The notes beneath the pieces are model-generated. The model searched no databases and was not told the DNA's origin. It saw only the letters and a program-made list of their open reading frames with translations. A stretch of 64,000 nt of DNA from Palaemon carinicauda (taxonomy: Eukaryota; Arthropoda; Malacostraca; Decapoda; Palaemonidae): assembly GCF_036898095.1 (NCBI RefSeq), contig NC_090744.1, forward strand, positions 95,275,559 through 95,339,558, in the 5' to 3' direction. The translations under genes and the position numbers were made by a program. This document shows positions 25,001 to 36,900 of the stretch, piece by piece. Position 1 is the first letter of the stretch, and each line of letters begins with the position of its first letter.

Positions 25001-27963
25001 GGTAAACCATGCTTCCTTGTGTTCCGAGTATTGAGTCAATACTGTCGCGTCCCCCATACCCTGACGAGGTGGTATTGGGAACGTCCTAACCCAGAGTTCC
25101 TTCTGGAACTCCAGGTCAACTGCCTAAGACGGGTCACACTTCTTCCTTCACACACAAGCTTACGTAGGCCACATGGTTCCTTGCGGTGCAAGGAACTTGT
25201 GAGGTGCAGGGACTCCTTTTCTCGAGTGCGACTCACTCGGATTCTGAGTCCCCGGGTAAAGCCAAAGCCAGTATGGCTGGGGACTTTCCACCCTTCCTAA
25301 GGGATAAGTCACCCTTTGTAAATAGCGTGGTTTGTATTTCGGTTACGGAACAAATGACAAATTCGAAGATAATTTGTATTTTTCCTAACCATACAAACCT
25401 TAGCTATTTACACATATTTGCCCGCCAGCCCTGTCCCCCAAGACAAGTCCTACCTCTAAGTGAAAGTGAGTATTCACCTGTGTGTGAGGGGGAGGAGGGG
25501 TAGCTAGCTACCACTCCCCTACCCCCCCGCTAACTAGCGCGGGGGTAATACACCCTCGTTAAATTCTAATGGCTCGCCATTTCAGCTACGCTAAAAGTAA
25601 TAACCCTTTGTAAATAGCTAAGGTTTGTATGGTTAGGAAAAATACAAATTATCTTCGAATTTGTCATATTAAAAATTTTATAGAAATAAATCTTTGGAGT
25701 GGAGGGCAATTCAATCATCTTAAATTAATTGATAGTGTGAAGAATTTGGATTTATTAAATACTTTGCTGTAAATTAGATATAACACTATGAAAAGGCTGT
25801 TTACCCGTACATAACTTAAATGATTAAACTAGTTACTGGTAGTGCTGTTACTTTTGTTCATTGGTTGTTAGGAATAGTCCTTCAGAGTGTGCACATTGTG
25901 ATTGATGAGGTACATGGCAATGGGTTACTTGTTCCTTGTATAACCTCTAAAGAAAAATTACAGATTTTATTGATATATTTATTATTCTTATATATTTCCT
26001 CTTTGGTGCTTGAAAATAGTTTGCATCTTGGTTTCATTATGATGTAATGTTAATGCAGAAGATGACGAATTGCCATCACTCAAATCCCAACTTAAGCAGG
26101 ATTCCCCTCATTGGATACTGTGTTGATTAATTGTTCAAGGTGGAAGCATAGTAATAGGATGATATGTATAAGAGAATAATAGAAAACATCACAACATCAT
26201 TTTAAATAACCAAAATAATTGATATTTAGAGCTATGTTATTGTGCATCTTGGTAGTACCCTTAGGTCATTGATCCAAACTTTGTAAAAAATTCTGCATCT
26301 CATATAGGATTTTATAGCTGTTTCGGTTTCCTTTCTTTTGGAAAAGACAATAAAGGGCTACTTTTTGCATTGCAAAATTAGTCATAAGAAAAGCTGCCTT
26401 TTTAATTTCTCAGAAATTTAGCAGATGTGACAAGGTAAAAATTTTTTTCAGATTACATCAAGTAATGCAGCAAAGCAAATGCCAGCTCGAACTATATTTA
26501 ACAAGCCACAGCCACTATCTGCCAAGATTCATCAGGCAAGGTTTAGCCCCAAGTCACATGCAGGCATGTTAGAGAAGATAATGGAGGATAAACAAAAAGC
26601 AGGAACATCTTTTTATGGCATGAATGCACCTTTCACACCCTTCAGAAATAAATCTCAAAGACGTCAGGGGTTGGACCTTCCTGATGAGTATGTCTATGAA
26701 GATATCTCATTGAAAAGGAAATCAGTGACCAAGTGAGTACAGTTTGTAAAATATTAGTTTGTTTCTGTTGTAGATGAGGGAACTAAGGATTTGCTTGTAT
26801 TGTAATGTAAAAGTATTTCACTCTACTGTAGTTTTTCCAAGTTTTGTAATATCTTTTGATTAGTTTATCTGCATAATATTTAATCCCTGCGGAGTATATT
26901 ATATCCCTTGTTACTTAATATCTCTATTAGTACACCAGCAGCCAATTTTAAATATTTAACTTAGCCGGTGAATATATAATAGCTGAGCCTCCGGCGGCTC
27001 GACAGAAAAACACAAAAACTCGCGAGCGATCGCTATGAAGGTTGCGGGTGTGCCCACTAGCGCCAACTATCGGCCAGATACCGCATATACATGTAAACAG
27101 ACTCAATTCTTCTCTGTCGGTCTGAACGACAAGACGTACCATTACTCGCTGTTAACCTGGAGTTTTTCAACAGTCTTGGTGAAGTACTTCCTTTTGGTTT
27201 GAGCTTTTGCAGTGCAGGTGTTTTATATTCAACTTAAATCTTGAACTCTTTTTTGGATAGATTTAATTGTTGATGACTTTGGATTGTTTTTTGGACTTTC
27301 TTTGACTTTTAAAAATGGCCGACCCTTCCCTTAGTACGGAAGTGTGTTTTAGGCTTTTAGCAATTATCTTATCACGTTATAAATTGTTGTTGTTAATTAT
27401 AGATTTTCCTCTATATATTTTATATCTCAACCGCCTTTATTAGGCCTCCTCGATTAGCTTTCCATTTATAATAAACATCAAGATAAATTTTAATGATTTG
27501 TTTATATGCGACCTTACCTATTCCTCCCCTAATCCGAGAGTAGGCGGTCCTAACTTGGAAACCGAAGTTAAACAACGTTGAGCCATTTCAATCGTAAATA
27601 ACTTTTACAGAGCAAATGATTTAAAACTTATTAAATGAATATTTTTAGTAGATATTTCATGAAAGATTTTCTTTGAATAGTCTTCGTACTGTTTCAAAGA
27701 TGAACTAACGTTTGGTTTATTTATGCTACGCAGTTTGCGCTCTATCGTTACGATAGAGAGAGAGAGTATCACGGTTTCACTTTGCAGAAAGAGTAAATCG
27801 ATTCTGACGTTTTGTTCATTCTTCTTTCAAACGTAAATGTTTTAAATACTAATTTAAAGGAACTTGTTAATTTTCATTTTCTTAGTCCTTTCAGTTTTTT
27901 CCTTTGGTCAAATAACCTGTTTATTGACGAAAGGTGAGTGGGCTTTTCTCTTCGGTGTGAAAT

Positions 27964-27997
<34 letters not shown>

Positions 27998-30900
27998 GAA
28001 GAGAGAACGTTCCGATCTTTATTCTCGTCCCAAGCGAGTAACGTTGTTCTCGAGTCAGTTTTTTACTCTCGTCCCAAGTCTCTGTACGGGTAGAAAGGAT
28101 AAAACGTTTTTAGTTTTTATTCTCGTCCCAAGGCACTGTGCGGTGAGAGATTGAAAACGTAGTTTTGAATGAACTAGTGTTTAGTCTCCTCCCCAGTCAC
28201 TGATCTTTTTATCTTAAAATATGTTTACTGTTTTTTGCTTGTATTAATGTGCTTACATTATACGACTTATTTCGCAATTATAACCTTTTGATGTAGGGTA
28301 GAATTGCGTGCTTCAGGTAGAAATCAGTTTTATTCATGCCTAATGTGAATTGTTGAAAAATTCGATTTCAGTGAAGTAAGTGCAAAACAGAAAATCGTAG
28401 TGATAAAGTGATAATTGCGCAAAGTGTTATCAGTGTTGCGACCGAGGGTTCGTCTGTTCGTGCCTGTCGTTCGCCTAGTCCGGGACCTCTTGCAAGCTCC
28501 CAAGCCCAGGGGAGAAGTAATGTCGTACGACTTATGGGTTCGAGAGGCCTTGATCAGCGAACAGACGTTCCCTCTATGGTTTCAGGCGTGTCTCATCAAG
28601 ACCGCCCCTACCATAAGACGAGCGAGACGATTTTCTCCTCGTCATCCGAAGGCTTTTCGTGTAAGAAACCGTGGAGCAAGGTTTCGAGGCCCTTTAAGCG
28701 AAAGTCAGTCCCCTTAGGACAGGTCCAGCGTCCTGGTTATAGCCATTGGGACAGCTCTGACCCTATGCAGTCATCGGAAGACTGCTCGCCGCCTAAACAA
28801 AAGCGTAACACAGGCTCCGAGAGTCTTTTTGTTGGCAAGGTTTTGCAGTCACAGACGTTACCCTAGTCTCTTACCGCACCCATTCCCGTTGATCCTAAAT
28901 GGGTTGTACTGCAAGACATGCAGAATAAGCTTGCCTCTCTTATGGAGGACTATTCTGCTGAGCAGGTTCACGATGATCCTCGCCGCTTAGCTGATCGAGA
29001 TCCTGGCCGTCAGCCGCCCAAACGAGCCTTTGCTCGTCCTGTTGACATTGACGTTACAAAGTCACGTCAATCATGTTTTGTAGAGCCTCACTCGATGCAG
29101 TCCCGTGTTGACTCTCAGCCGCTTGTGGACGTTCAGCCGCTGCCGCTTGTTCTTGTTGACGTTCAGGACGTTCGCCAACCAGCATAGTTGACTTGTTTTG
29201 ACGTTGAGCGTCAAGCACCGCAGTCAAGAGTTGTTTTGACTGCTCAGTCTAGGCAGTCAAGGCAGTCTCGAGTTGACGTCGAGCGTCCTCCCGCACCTGT
29301 TGTTGTTGCTGGTCAGTCCTTTAAGCAGTTACATGACATAGCGTCCTTGACTGCTACTGTTGCTCCTTTGCGTGTGGACTCTGCTTGTCAAGCATTGCCA
29401 CCACGGCAGGTCTCTCCCTTGCTTGAGACTCGGCAATTGTCGGACAAGGTTCCTTCAGATGAGGAAGTTGCTGATCCCCCTCCTACTGATATTCCCTTGG
29501 GGACTCTGTCAGACGGAGAGGAGCCTAAAGCTACTCAGCCCTCTATGGACTTTAAATAAATCTTGCTGATTTTTAAGGATCTTTGTCCGGATCTTTTTGT
29601 AACTGCTGCTCCTCGTTTGCCTAAACGTCAGAGTTTACACTAGGCCTAGCTACTTCGAAGCTGTTGTTTTCTAAGCTAGTGCTCTCTCGCTCTTCTAAGA
29701 GAGCTTTACGTTTGCTAGGCGATTGGTTAATCACCAGGAGGAGTTTGGGGGAGACAGCCTTTGCTTTCCCTACTTTTAAGCTGGCTTATAGAGCGAGAGT
29801 CTGGTATGACACGGGAGAAGTTCTCGGCTTGGGAGTTCCTGCCTCTGCCCAGATAGACTTCTCAAACCTCATAGACTCTCCCTGGCGCCTGGCCATGAGA
29901 CGCTCCAAGATTTTATGGTCGGCTTCAGAGTTAGACCATCTCCTGTTAGGAGTTTTTTCGAGCGTTTGAAGTTTTGCTGTACAATTATGTCATGCATAAA
30001 CAAGGCTATCAGGGATGGCTCCAATGATCTGGCAGCCATGTTCACTGCAGGAGTACGTAAGAGGCAAGTGCACTCAAGGTGTTCATTGTCAAGACAAACT
30101 TCATGATGAAGTCTACCAGGCTGTCTTGACAGCATTAATGGAAGGCGACTGGATGGTCTCTCTCGACCTTCAGGATGCATACTTCCACATTCCTATACAC
30201 CCGGATTACCAACCGTTTCTGAGGTTTGTTTACAGGAATGTGGGGTTCCAGTTTCGAGCCCTGTGCTTTGGCCTCAGTCCTGCTCCTCTCGTGTTTACGA
30301 GGCTCATGAGGAATGTGGCAAAATTCCTCCATCTATCGGGAATCCGAGCCTCCCTGTACTTGGACGACTGGCTTCTCAGAGCATCGTCCAGTCTTCGCTG
30401 TCTGCAGGATCTACATTGGACGTTGAGTCTGGCCAGGGAGTTGGGACTTTTGGTCAACCTAGAAAAGTCCCAACTGATCCCATCCCAGATTATTCTATAT
30501 TTGGGGATGGAGATTCGCAGTCCAGTTTTTTTCGGGCTTTTCCGTCTGCCACCCAAATAGAACAAGCCCTGCTCAAAGTCCAACTAATGCTGAAAAGAGA
30601 ACGTTTGTTCAGTCAGGAGTTGGAACAGTCTCGTAGGGACTCTCTCATCCCTGGAGCAGTTTGTCTCGCTAGGGAGACTACACCTTCGGCCTCTCCAGTT
30701 CCATCTAGCCTCTCACTGGAACAAGGACAAGACGTTAGAGACGGTATCATTCCCAGTCTCCGAACCAGTAAAGGCATGCCTGAAATGGTGGGACAGCAAT
30801 ATCAGTCTGAGAGAGGGACTATCCCTAGCAGTCAAGATCCCAAACCACGTGTTGTTCTCAGACGCGTCGGATTTGGGTTGGGGTGCGACCCTGGACGGTC

Positions 30901-33900
30901 GGGAATGCTCGGGTCTGTGGACCTCAAGTCAGAAGAGCATGCACATCAACGGCAAGGAGCTATTAGCAGTCCACTTGGCCTTGATGAAATTCGAAAGCTT
31001 TCTTCGAAACTAAGTGGTAGAGGTCAACTCAGACAACACCACAGCTTTGGCGTACATCTCCAAGCAAGGAGGCACACACTCCCTCACGCTGTACGAGATC
31101 GCAAGGGACCTTCTCATATGGTCAAGAAATCGAGGCATCTCCCTGTTGACGAGATTCATCCAGGGGGACTTGAACGTCTTGGCAGACTGTCTCAGTCGGA
31201 GGGGTCAGGTGATACCCACGGAATGGACCCTTCACAAGGACGTGGGCAAGAGTCTTTGGGCTACTTGGGGTCAACCCACCATAGACCTCTTTGCCACCTC
31301 GTTGACCAAAAGGTTACCAATCTATTGCTCACCAGTCCTAGATACAGAAGCAATCCACATAGACGCGTTTCTACTGGATTGGTCTCATCTGGACTTATAT
31401 GCATTCCCACCATTCAAGATAGTCAACAAGGTACTGCAGAAGTTCGCCTCTCACGAAGGGACAAGGTTGACGTTGGTTGCTACCCTCTGGCCCGCGAGAG
31501 AGTGGTTCACCGAGGTACTTCAATGGCTGGTAGACATTCCAAGAAGTCTTCCTCTAAGGGTAGATCTCTTACGTCAGCCCCATGTAAAGATTGTTCATCA
31601 AAGCCTCCCCGCGCTTCGTCTGACTGCCTTCAGACTATCGAGAGAGACTCAAGAGCTCGAGGCTTTTCGAAGGAGGCAGCCAGTGCGATTGCGAGAGCTA
31701 GGAGAGCTTCTACCATCAGAGTATACCAGTCGAAGTGGGAAGTCTTTCGAGACTGGTGCAAGCCAGCATCTGTGTCCTCTTCCAGTACCTTTGTAGCCCA
31801 AATCGGAGATTTTCTTTTACATCTGAGAAATGTTCGCTCCCTCTCAGCTCCCACGATTAAGGGCTACAGGAGCATGTTGGCTTCGGTTTTTCGTCATAGA
31901 GGCTTAGATCTTTCCAACAATAAAGATCTCCTTAAGTCTTTCGAGACCTCTAAGGAACGTCGTTTGGCAACTCCTGGATGGAACTTAGACGTGGTCCTAA
32001 GGTTCCTCATGTCAGACAGGTTTGAGCCATTACATTCAGCCTCCCTGAAGGATCTCACCCTCAAGACGCTTTTCCTAGTGTGCTTGGCTTCGGCTAAAAG
32101 GGTCAGTGAAATTCATGCCTTCAGTAAGAACATCGGCTTTTCTACAGAAAAAGCCACATGTTCACTTCAACTTGGTTTCCTGGCCAAAAATGAACTGCCT
32201 TCTCGTCCTTGGCCTAAGTCTTTTGATATACCTTGCCTGTCAGAGATCTTAGGCAACGAACTTGAAAGAGTGCTGTGTCCAGTTAGAGCTCTTAAGTTCT
32301 ACTTAGCTCGTACTAAGTCCTTACGAGGTGGATCTGAGGCATTATGGTGCTCAGTTAAGAAACCATCATTGCCTATGTCAAAGAATGCTTTGTCATATTT
32401 TATCAGATTTTTAATACGAGAGGCTCATTCTCACTTGAATGAAAAAGACCGATGCTTGCTTAAGGTTGAGACGCACGAAGTAAGAGCTATAGCAAATTCT
32501 GTGACCTTTAAGCAAAATAAATCTCTGCAAAGTATTATGGACGCAACCGTTTGGAGAAGCAAGTCGGTATTCGCGTCATTTTACTCAAAAGATGTCCAGA
32601 CTCTTTACGAGGACTGCTACACACTGGGTCCATTCGTTACAGCGAATGCAGTAGTGGGTAAGGGTTCTACCACTACATTCCCTTAATTCCAATATCCTTT
32701 TAATCTGCTCTTGAAATGTTTTTTAATTGGGTTATACGGAAGGCTAAGAAGCCTTTCGCATCCTTTTTTGATTTGGCGAGTGGTCAAATGTCATTTCTTG
32801 AGAGCGCCCAGATTAGGGGTTTGATGAGGTCCTGTTGTATGGGTTGCAGCCCTTGATACTTCAGCTCCTGGGAGTCTTTCAGCATCCTAAGAGGATCGCT
32901 GGGCTTCGTGAGGAAGACAGACTAATATGGCAGAGTAATCGTCTAAGTCAACTTCCTTACCAGGTACCTATATATATTTGGGTTTTGTTATGATATAACT
33001 GTCAAAAACTCTAAGCATATACGCTGTAAACTTAATTAACTCTGGTCTCTACCCACCACCATGGGTGTGAATCAGCTATTATATATTCACCGGCTAAGTT
33101 AAATATTTAGAAATGATATTTTAATTATAAAATAAATTTTTGAATATACTTACCCGGTGAATATATAAATTAAAGGCCCCTCCTTCCTCCCCGATAGAGA
33201 CCCAGCGGGATGAGAAGAATTGGGTCTGTTTACATGTATATGCGGTATCTGGCCGATAGTTGGAGCTAGTGGGCACACCCGCAACCTTCATAGCGATCGC
33301 TCGCGAGTTTTTGTGTTTTTCTGTCGAGCCGCCGGAGGCTCAGCTATTATATATTCACCGGGTAAGTATATTCAAAAATTTATTTTATAATTAAAATATC
33401 ATTTTTGTCATATATTAATTTGCTGATTATCTTTCAGGGATATTTCTCAAGTAGTATTTCCTTCACGAATTATGGATTTGCATTCCCCATTGCGTAACGA
33501 GGATGGAGAGATTGGCCTCTTCAGTCCTGTTCCTAAGTTTAAGAGTCACGGAGAAAGTGGCCTTCTGGGTGAAGACATGACAAGAATGATGGAATCCATT
33601 CTCAGGAAAAGTGTGTGTGATGTTCGTGAAGAAGCCAAAAGGTCAGTTCTTTAAAGGATTTCTTTGTGCCCCATCTCGGCTATCACTTCCTCAAATATAA
33701 CTTGATTCCACCGTGCTCCGGTCATGACTACCTTCTATAGTTCCAGCTTTTTAGAATATTTTACCTTTTTATCGACAATGTCCTTGTCTTTGCCGTATAG
33801 GATAAATATCCTAATTACCTATAATGAATCCTTGCTCTCTACTTAGGAAGACTTTTTCTTTCTTTTTATAGAATCAGGATGCTAACCCCCTGTTGGTATT

Positions 33901-36900
33901 TTCTATCAAGTAGGAGATATTTTTCTCAAAAATATGTTTGTTCCGACACAGAGACTTACCTTGAAACACTTTATAGGAGATTACTGGTAACTCCTCTCCG
34001 ACGACCAGATTTTTACGTAGTTTCCCCCTACTTCCATGTTCTATACTGTCCTGAATAACGGGAAATAATATGACCTGGGGGCATTGCCCGGGCAGGTCGT
34101 CCGTCTTTGAGAAGCTCTCCCCAGTAAGTTTTCTGGTCGGTTCGTGAACACACGTGCTTCACGAAGCTCCTCATACTCCGTGCGATTCCCTTTGTGTTTA
34201 GTTCCACGTGCTTCCCACGTGATCGGGATCTCTTAGTGTGTGTTTAGTGCTTTCACTACGTGCTTTTGATTTCGCTTCCTTGTGCTTTCCTAGTGTTTTA
34301 GTGCTTTTCCTTTGTGGCTTGCTTGTGTCTACGGCCCTTTGTGTTGCGTTATGGAACACGTTCGCCGTTGTCCTGGGCCTAGGGCTGGTAGATCATGCGG
34401 GGCTTTTCTGTCTAAGCCCGAGGTTGACCCGCATACGTTGTGTACCTCGTGTAGGGGTAGAGCTTGTTCGCCGTCGGATAAGTGTTCCGAATGTGCCGAT
34501 TGGCCCGAGGACCAGTGGATAAAATTCCGTACCAAAAAGAAGAAGGCATCGAAGAAGTCTCCTAGGAAGACTAGCGTTTCTTCCCCTGCGACTTCAGCAG
34601 GAGAAGGGTCAGGTAGGGTACATCCACCGTCCCCTACCCAAAGTAAGGGGCGAGGTAAGTCCAAGGAGAACATGCAGTTGGCTCCTCTTTCCCAAGAGAG
34701 GGAATTTGTGGGCGGTCCTTCGTTGGCCAAGGCAAGTCAAGCGGCCGTAAGTGAGTGTAGTGGGGGTCCGGGGGACGTGGCTCTCTCTCATAAGGGCCAC
34801 GTCTCGTCGAGGGACCCCATGTGGTCTAATAGTGTCCCTTTTTCTTCATCAGGTTCCTGGGTGGAAGTTCCAGGGTCATCAGCGACGAGTGGTGGCGTCG
34901 GCAGAGAGGAGTCCCCGCAAGAAGATCCATTGGCTTGGGACGTGCCGAGGACTCCGATGAGGTCCCCACTGGACATGGAGGAAGGCCTTGGCGGGGCCTT
35001 CCCCGGTTTGGCGGGCCCGTCGGGATGGTTGCCGCCGAAGACTTCGCTACAGGAGAGTCTCCCCATTCCTTCTCCGTCAGGGGTACGGCGTAGCCCCAAG
35101 AAAACGCAGTCACGTGCTAGGTCACGATACGGAGGTCAGTCTTTCTCGTCAGGACGTGACTCTTCGGATTCGTCAAGCAGTGAACGGAGGAGACGACAGA
35201 GGAGGAAACGAGATCGGTCGGTGCGGAGGAACTCCCCTTTGCGGTCTCCCACAAGATCTCGGGACAGGGTGAGTCCCAGTTCCCCTCCTCCCAAAAGCAG
35301 GAGAACAACTCCCCCAGTAGGGACGTGGAAAAGAGGTCGGTCTGTGCGGAGGAACTCCCCTTCGCGGTCTCCCACAGGATCTCGGGACAGGATGAGTCCC
35401 CGTTCCCCTACATCCAAAAGCAGGAGAACAACCCCCCCAGTAGGGACGCGGAAACGAGGTCGGTCTGTGCGGAGGAACTCCCCTTCGCGGTCTCCCACAG
35501 GATCTCGGGACAGGATGAGGCCCCGTTCCCCTACACCCAAAAGCAGGAGACCAGTCTCTCCGAAAGGGACGTGGGTGTTTGTCCCAGAGAACAATTTTAA
35601 AGTCTGTTCCAAACCTATTGGTTCGACACATGAGCGGGCAGGAGACAGTTCCCCTAGAAGGACTTCCACATCCCGCGTCAGGGAGTCACCAGATGAGCGA
35701 AGGGCTACATCTTGCAGGCCTAAGACCCGTCCTGGAGACGTTTATCCCGACCAGCGCAGGGGGCCGTCGTCTAGGACGGGCAGCCTCGACAGGTCTCCCC
35801 ATCGAGACCCCAGAAGGGGAAGGACACCTCCGTCGATCTATCTCACGGAGGACACCGTTTCACCGAAAAAGGCCACGAAGAGGAGAGGTACAGCGGACGT
35901 CGAAGATAGAGGGAACCGTGGACCCCGCCATCACGGCAGAGACCGAGATCACGATTCGCCCCGTCGGTCGGAAGGAGGGGAGGGCGAGTCGGCGGTGACG
36001 GAGGACTCAGCGTACAGGAGAGTCCTTGCGTTAATTAGGGGTTATAACAACCTTATAGAACCCGCCACTCAAGAGGAAGAACCCTGGACTTCAGGCCTGA
36101 ACAAGTTCATAGCGGTCCCCGCCCAGAAAAAGTCTTCTCTCTCTCTCCCTGAGGCCAGTAACGTGGGGATTGGGAAGACTCACATTGATAAGGTCATATC
36201 CCGCAATAGCGACTCCTGCAGGGCTCACAGCTCAGCAAAGCTCCTACAGGGTTTGAGGTCGCAGTCGAAATACTACTCTTTAGAAAACAGGCCGACCGGT
36301 GCGTGCAAGACCGAGGAAACCATAGACATCCTGTGCCAGGGCATCTCCGACGGGAGGGCATCGGCAGCATCTACCTTCTTCTCCTCTTCCGAGTCGGCAA
36401 TGATGGAGGAGATGTCCAAGGACTTAGTTAATGTGGCCTCCTGGCTGGATTGGTGGGCCACCACCCTAGTAGGCACCCAGATTCCTACAGACTCCATGGA
36501 ACCTGCAAAACGGGAGGCTCTGAATGAGTTGCTGGGGTCAGGTAGCCGCGCCCTTAAATTCCTGACCTTTCAGTCTTTGGCTCTCTCCGCAAATTGGATT
36601 CTCCGGAGAAGAGACGCCCTAGTCAAGAACCTTCCCATTAAGATTCCTGACAGGGAAGCTAAAGCCTTGAAGACCTGCTCCGTCTGGGGGGAGCAACTTA
36701 TTCCGACGAAGAAGGCGGAAGAGGTCGTGGAGAAGTTGGCCAAAAAGAGGGATCTACCTACCCTGAAGCCACAGGCGGCACGCCGCCCCATCTTCAGGAG
36801 GACAGTGACAGAAGCACCCATGGCCGCGCGTACCACACCAACTCAAGGAAGGAGGGAACCCTCGTCAGGACAGTGGTCTTCCTCTGTGGTTCCCCCCCGA

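Larger units (their letters stand above)
17406..25667 (+). mobile_element. DIRS-like retroelement B, degenerate, 8.26 kb, sister copy of A
   Basis: It has the same ends, ICR (25311-25411) and internal order as A, with only scattered substitutions and small indels over most of its length. The flanking host DNA differs on both sides, so it is a separate insertion and not a duplicated genomic segment. The two copies differ strongly only in the ORF1 repeat arrays. It shares A's 5S-like insert and lost recombinase residues. Confidence 0.9.
26949..33404 (+). mobile_element. DIRS-like retroelement C, 6.46 kb, divergent family, RT broken
   Basis: It has complete DIRS architecture with ends unlike A/B/D/E/F: left TAAATATTTAACTTAGCCGG, right ...CGGGTAAGTATATTC...AAAATATCATTT, and an ICR at 33073-33167. 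It contains a broken ORF1, an RT-RNase H frame with four stops, and an uninterrupted tyrosine recombinase frame. It fills almost all of intron 7: host intron sequence is only 216 bp on the left and 33 bp on the right. Confidence 0.9.
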
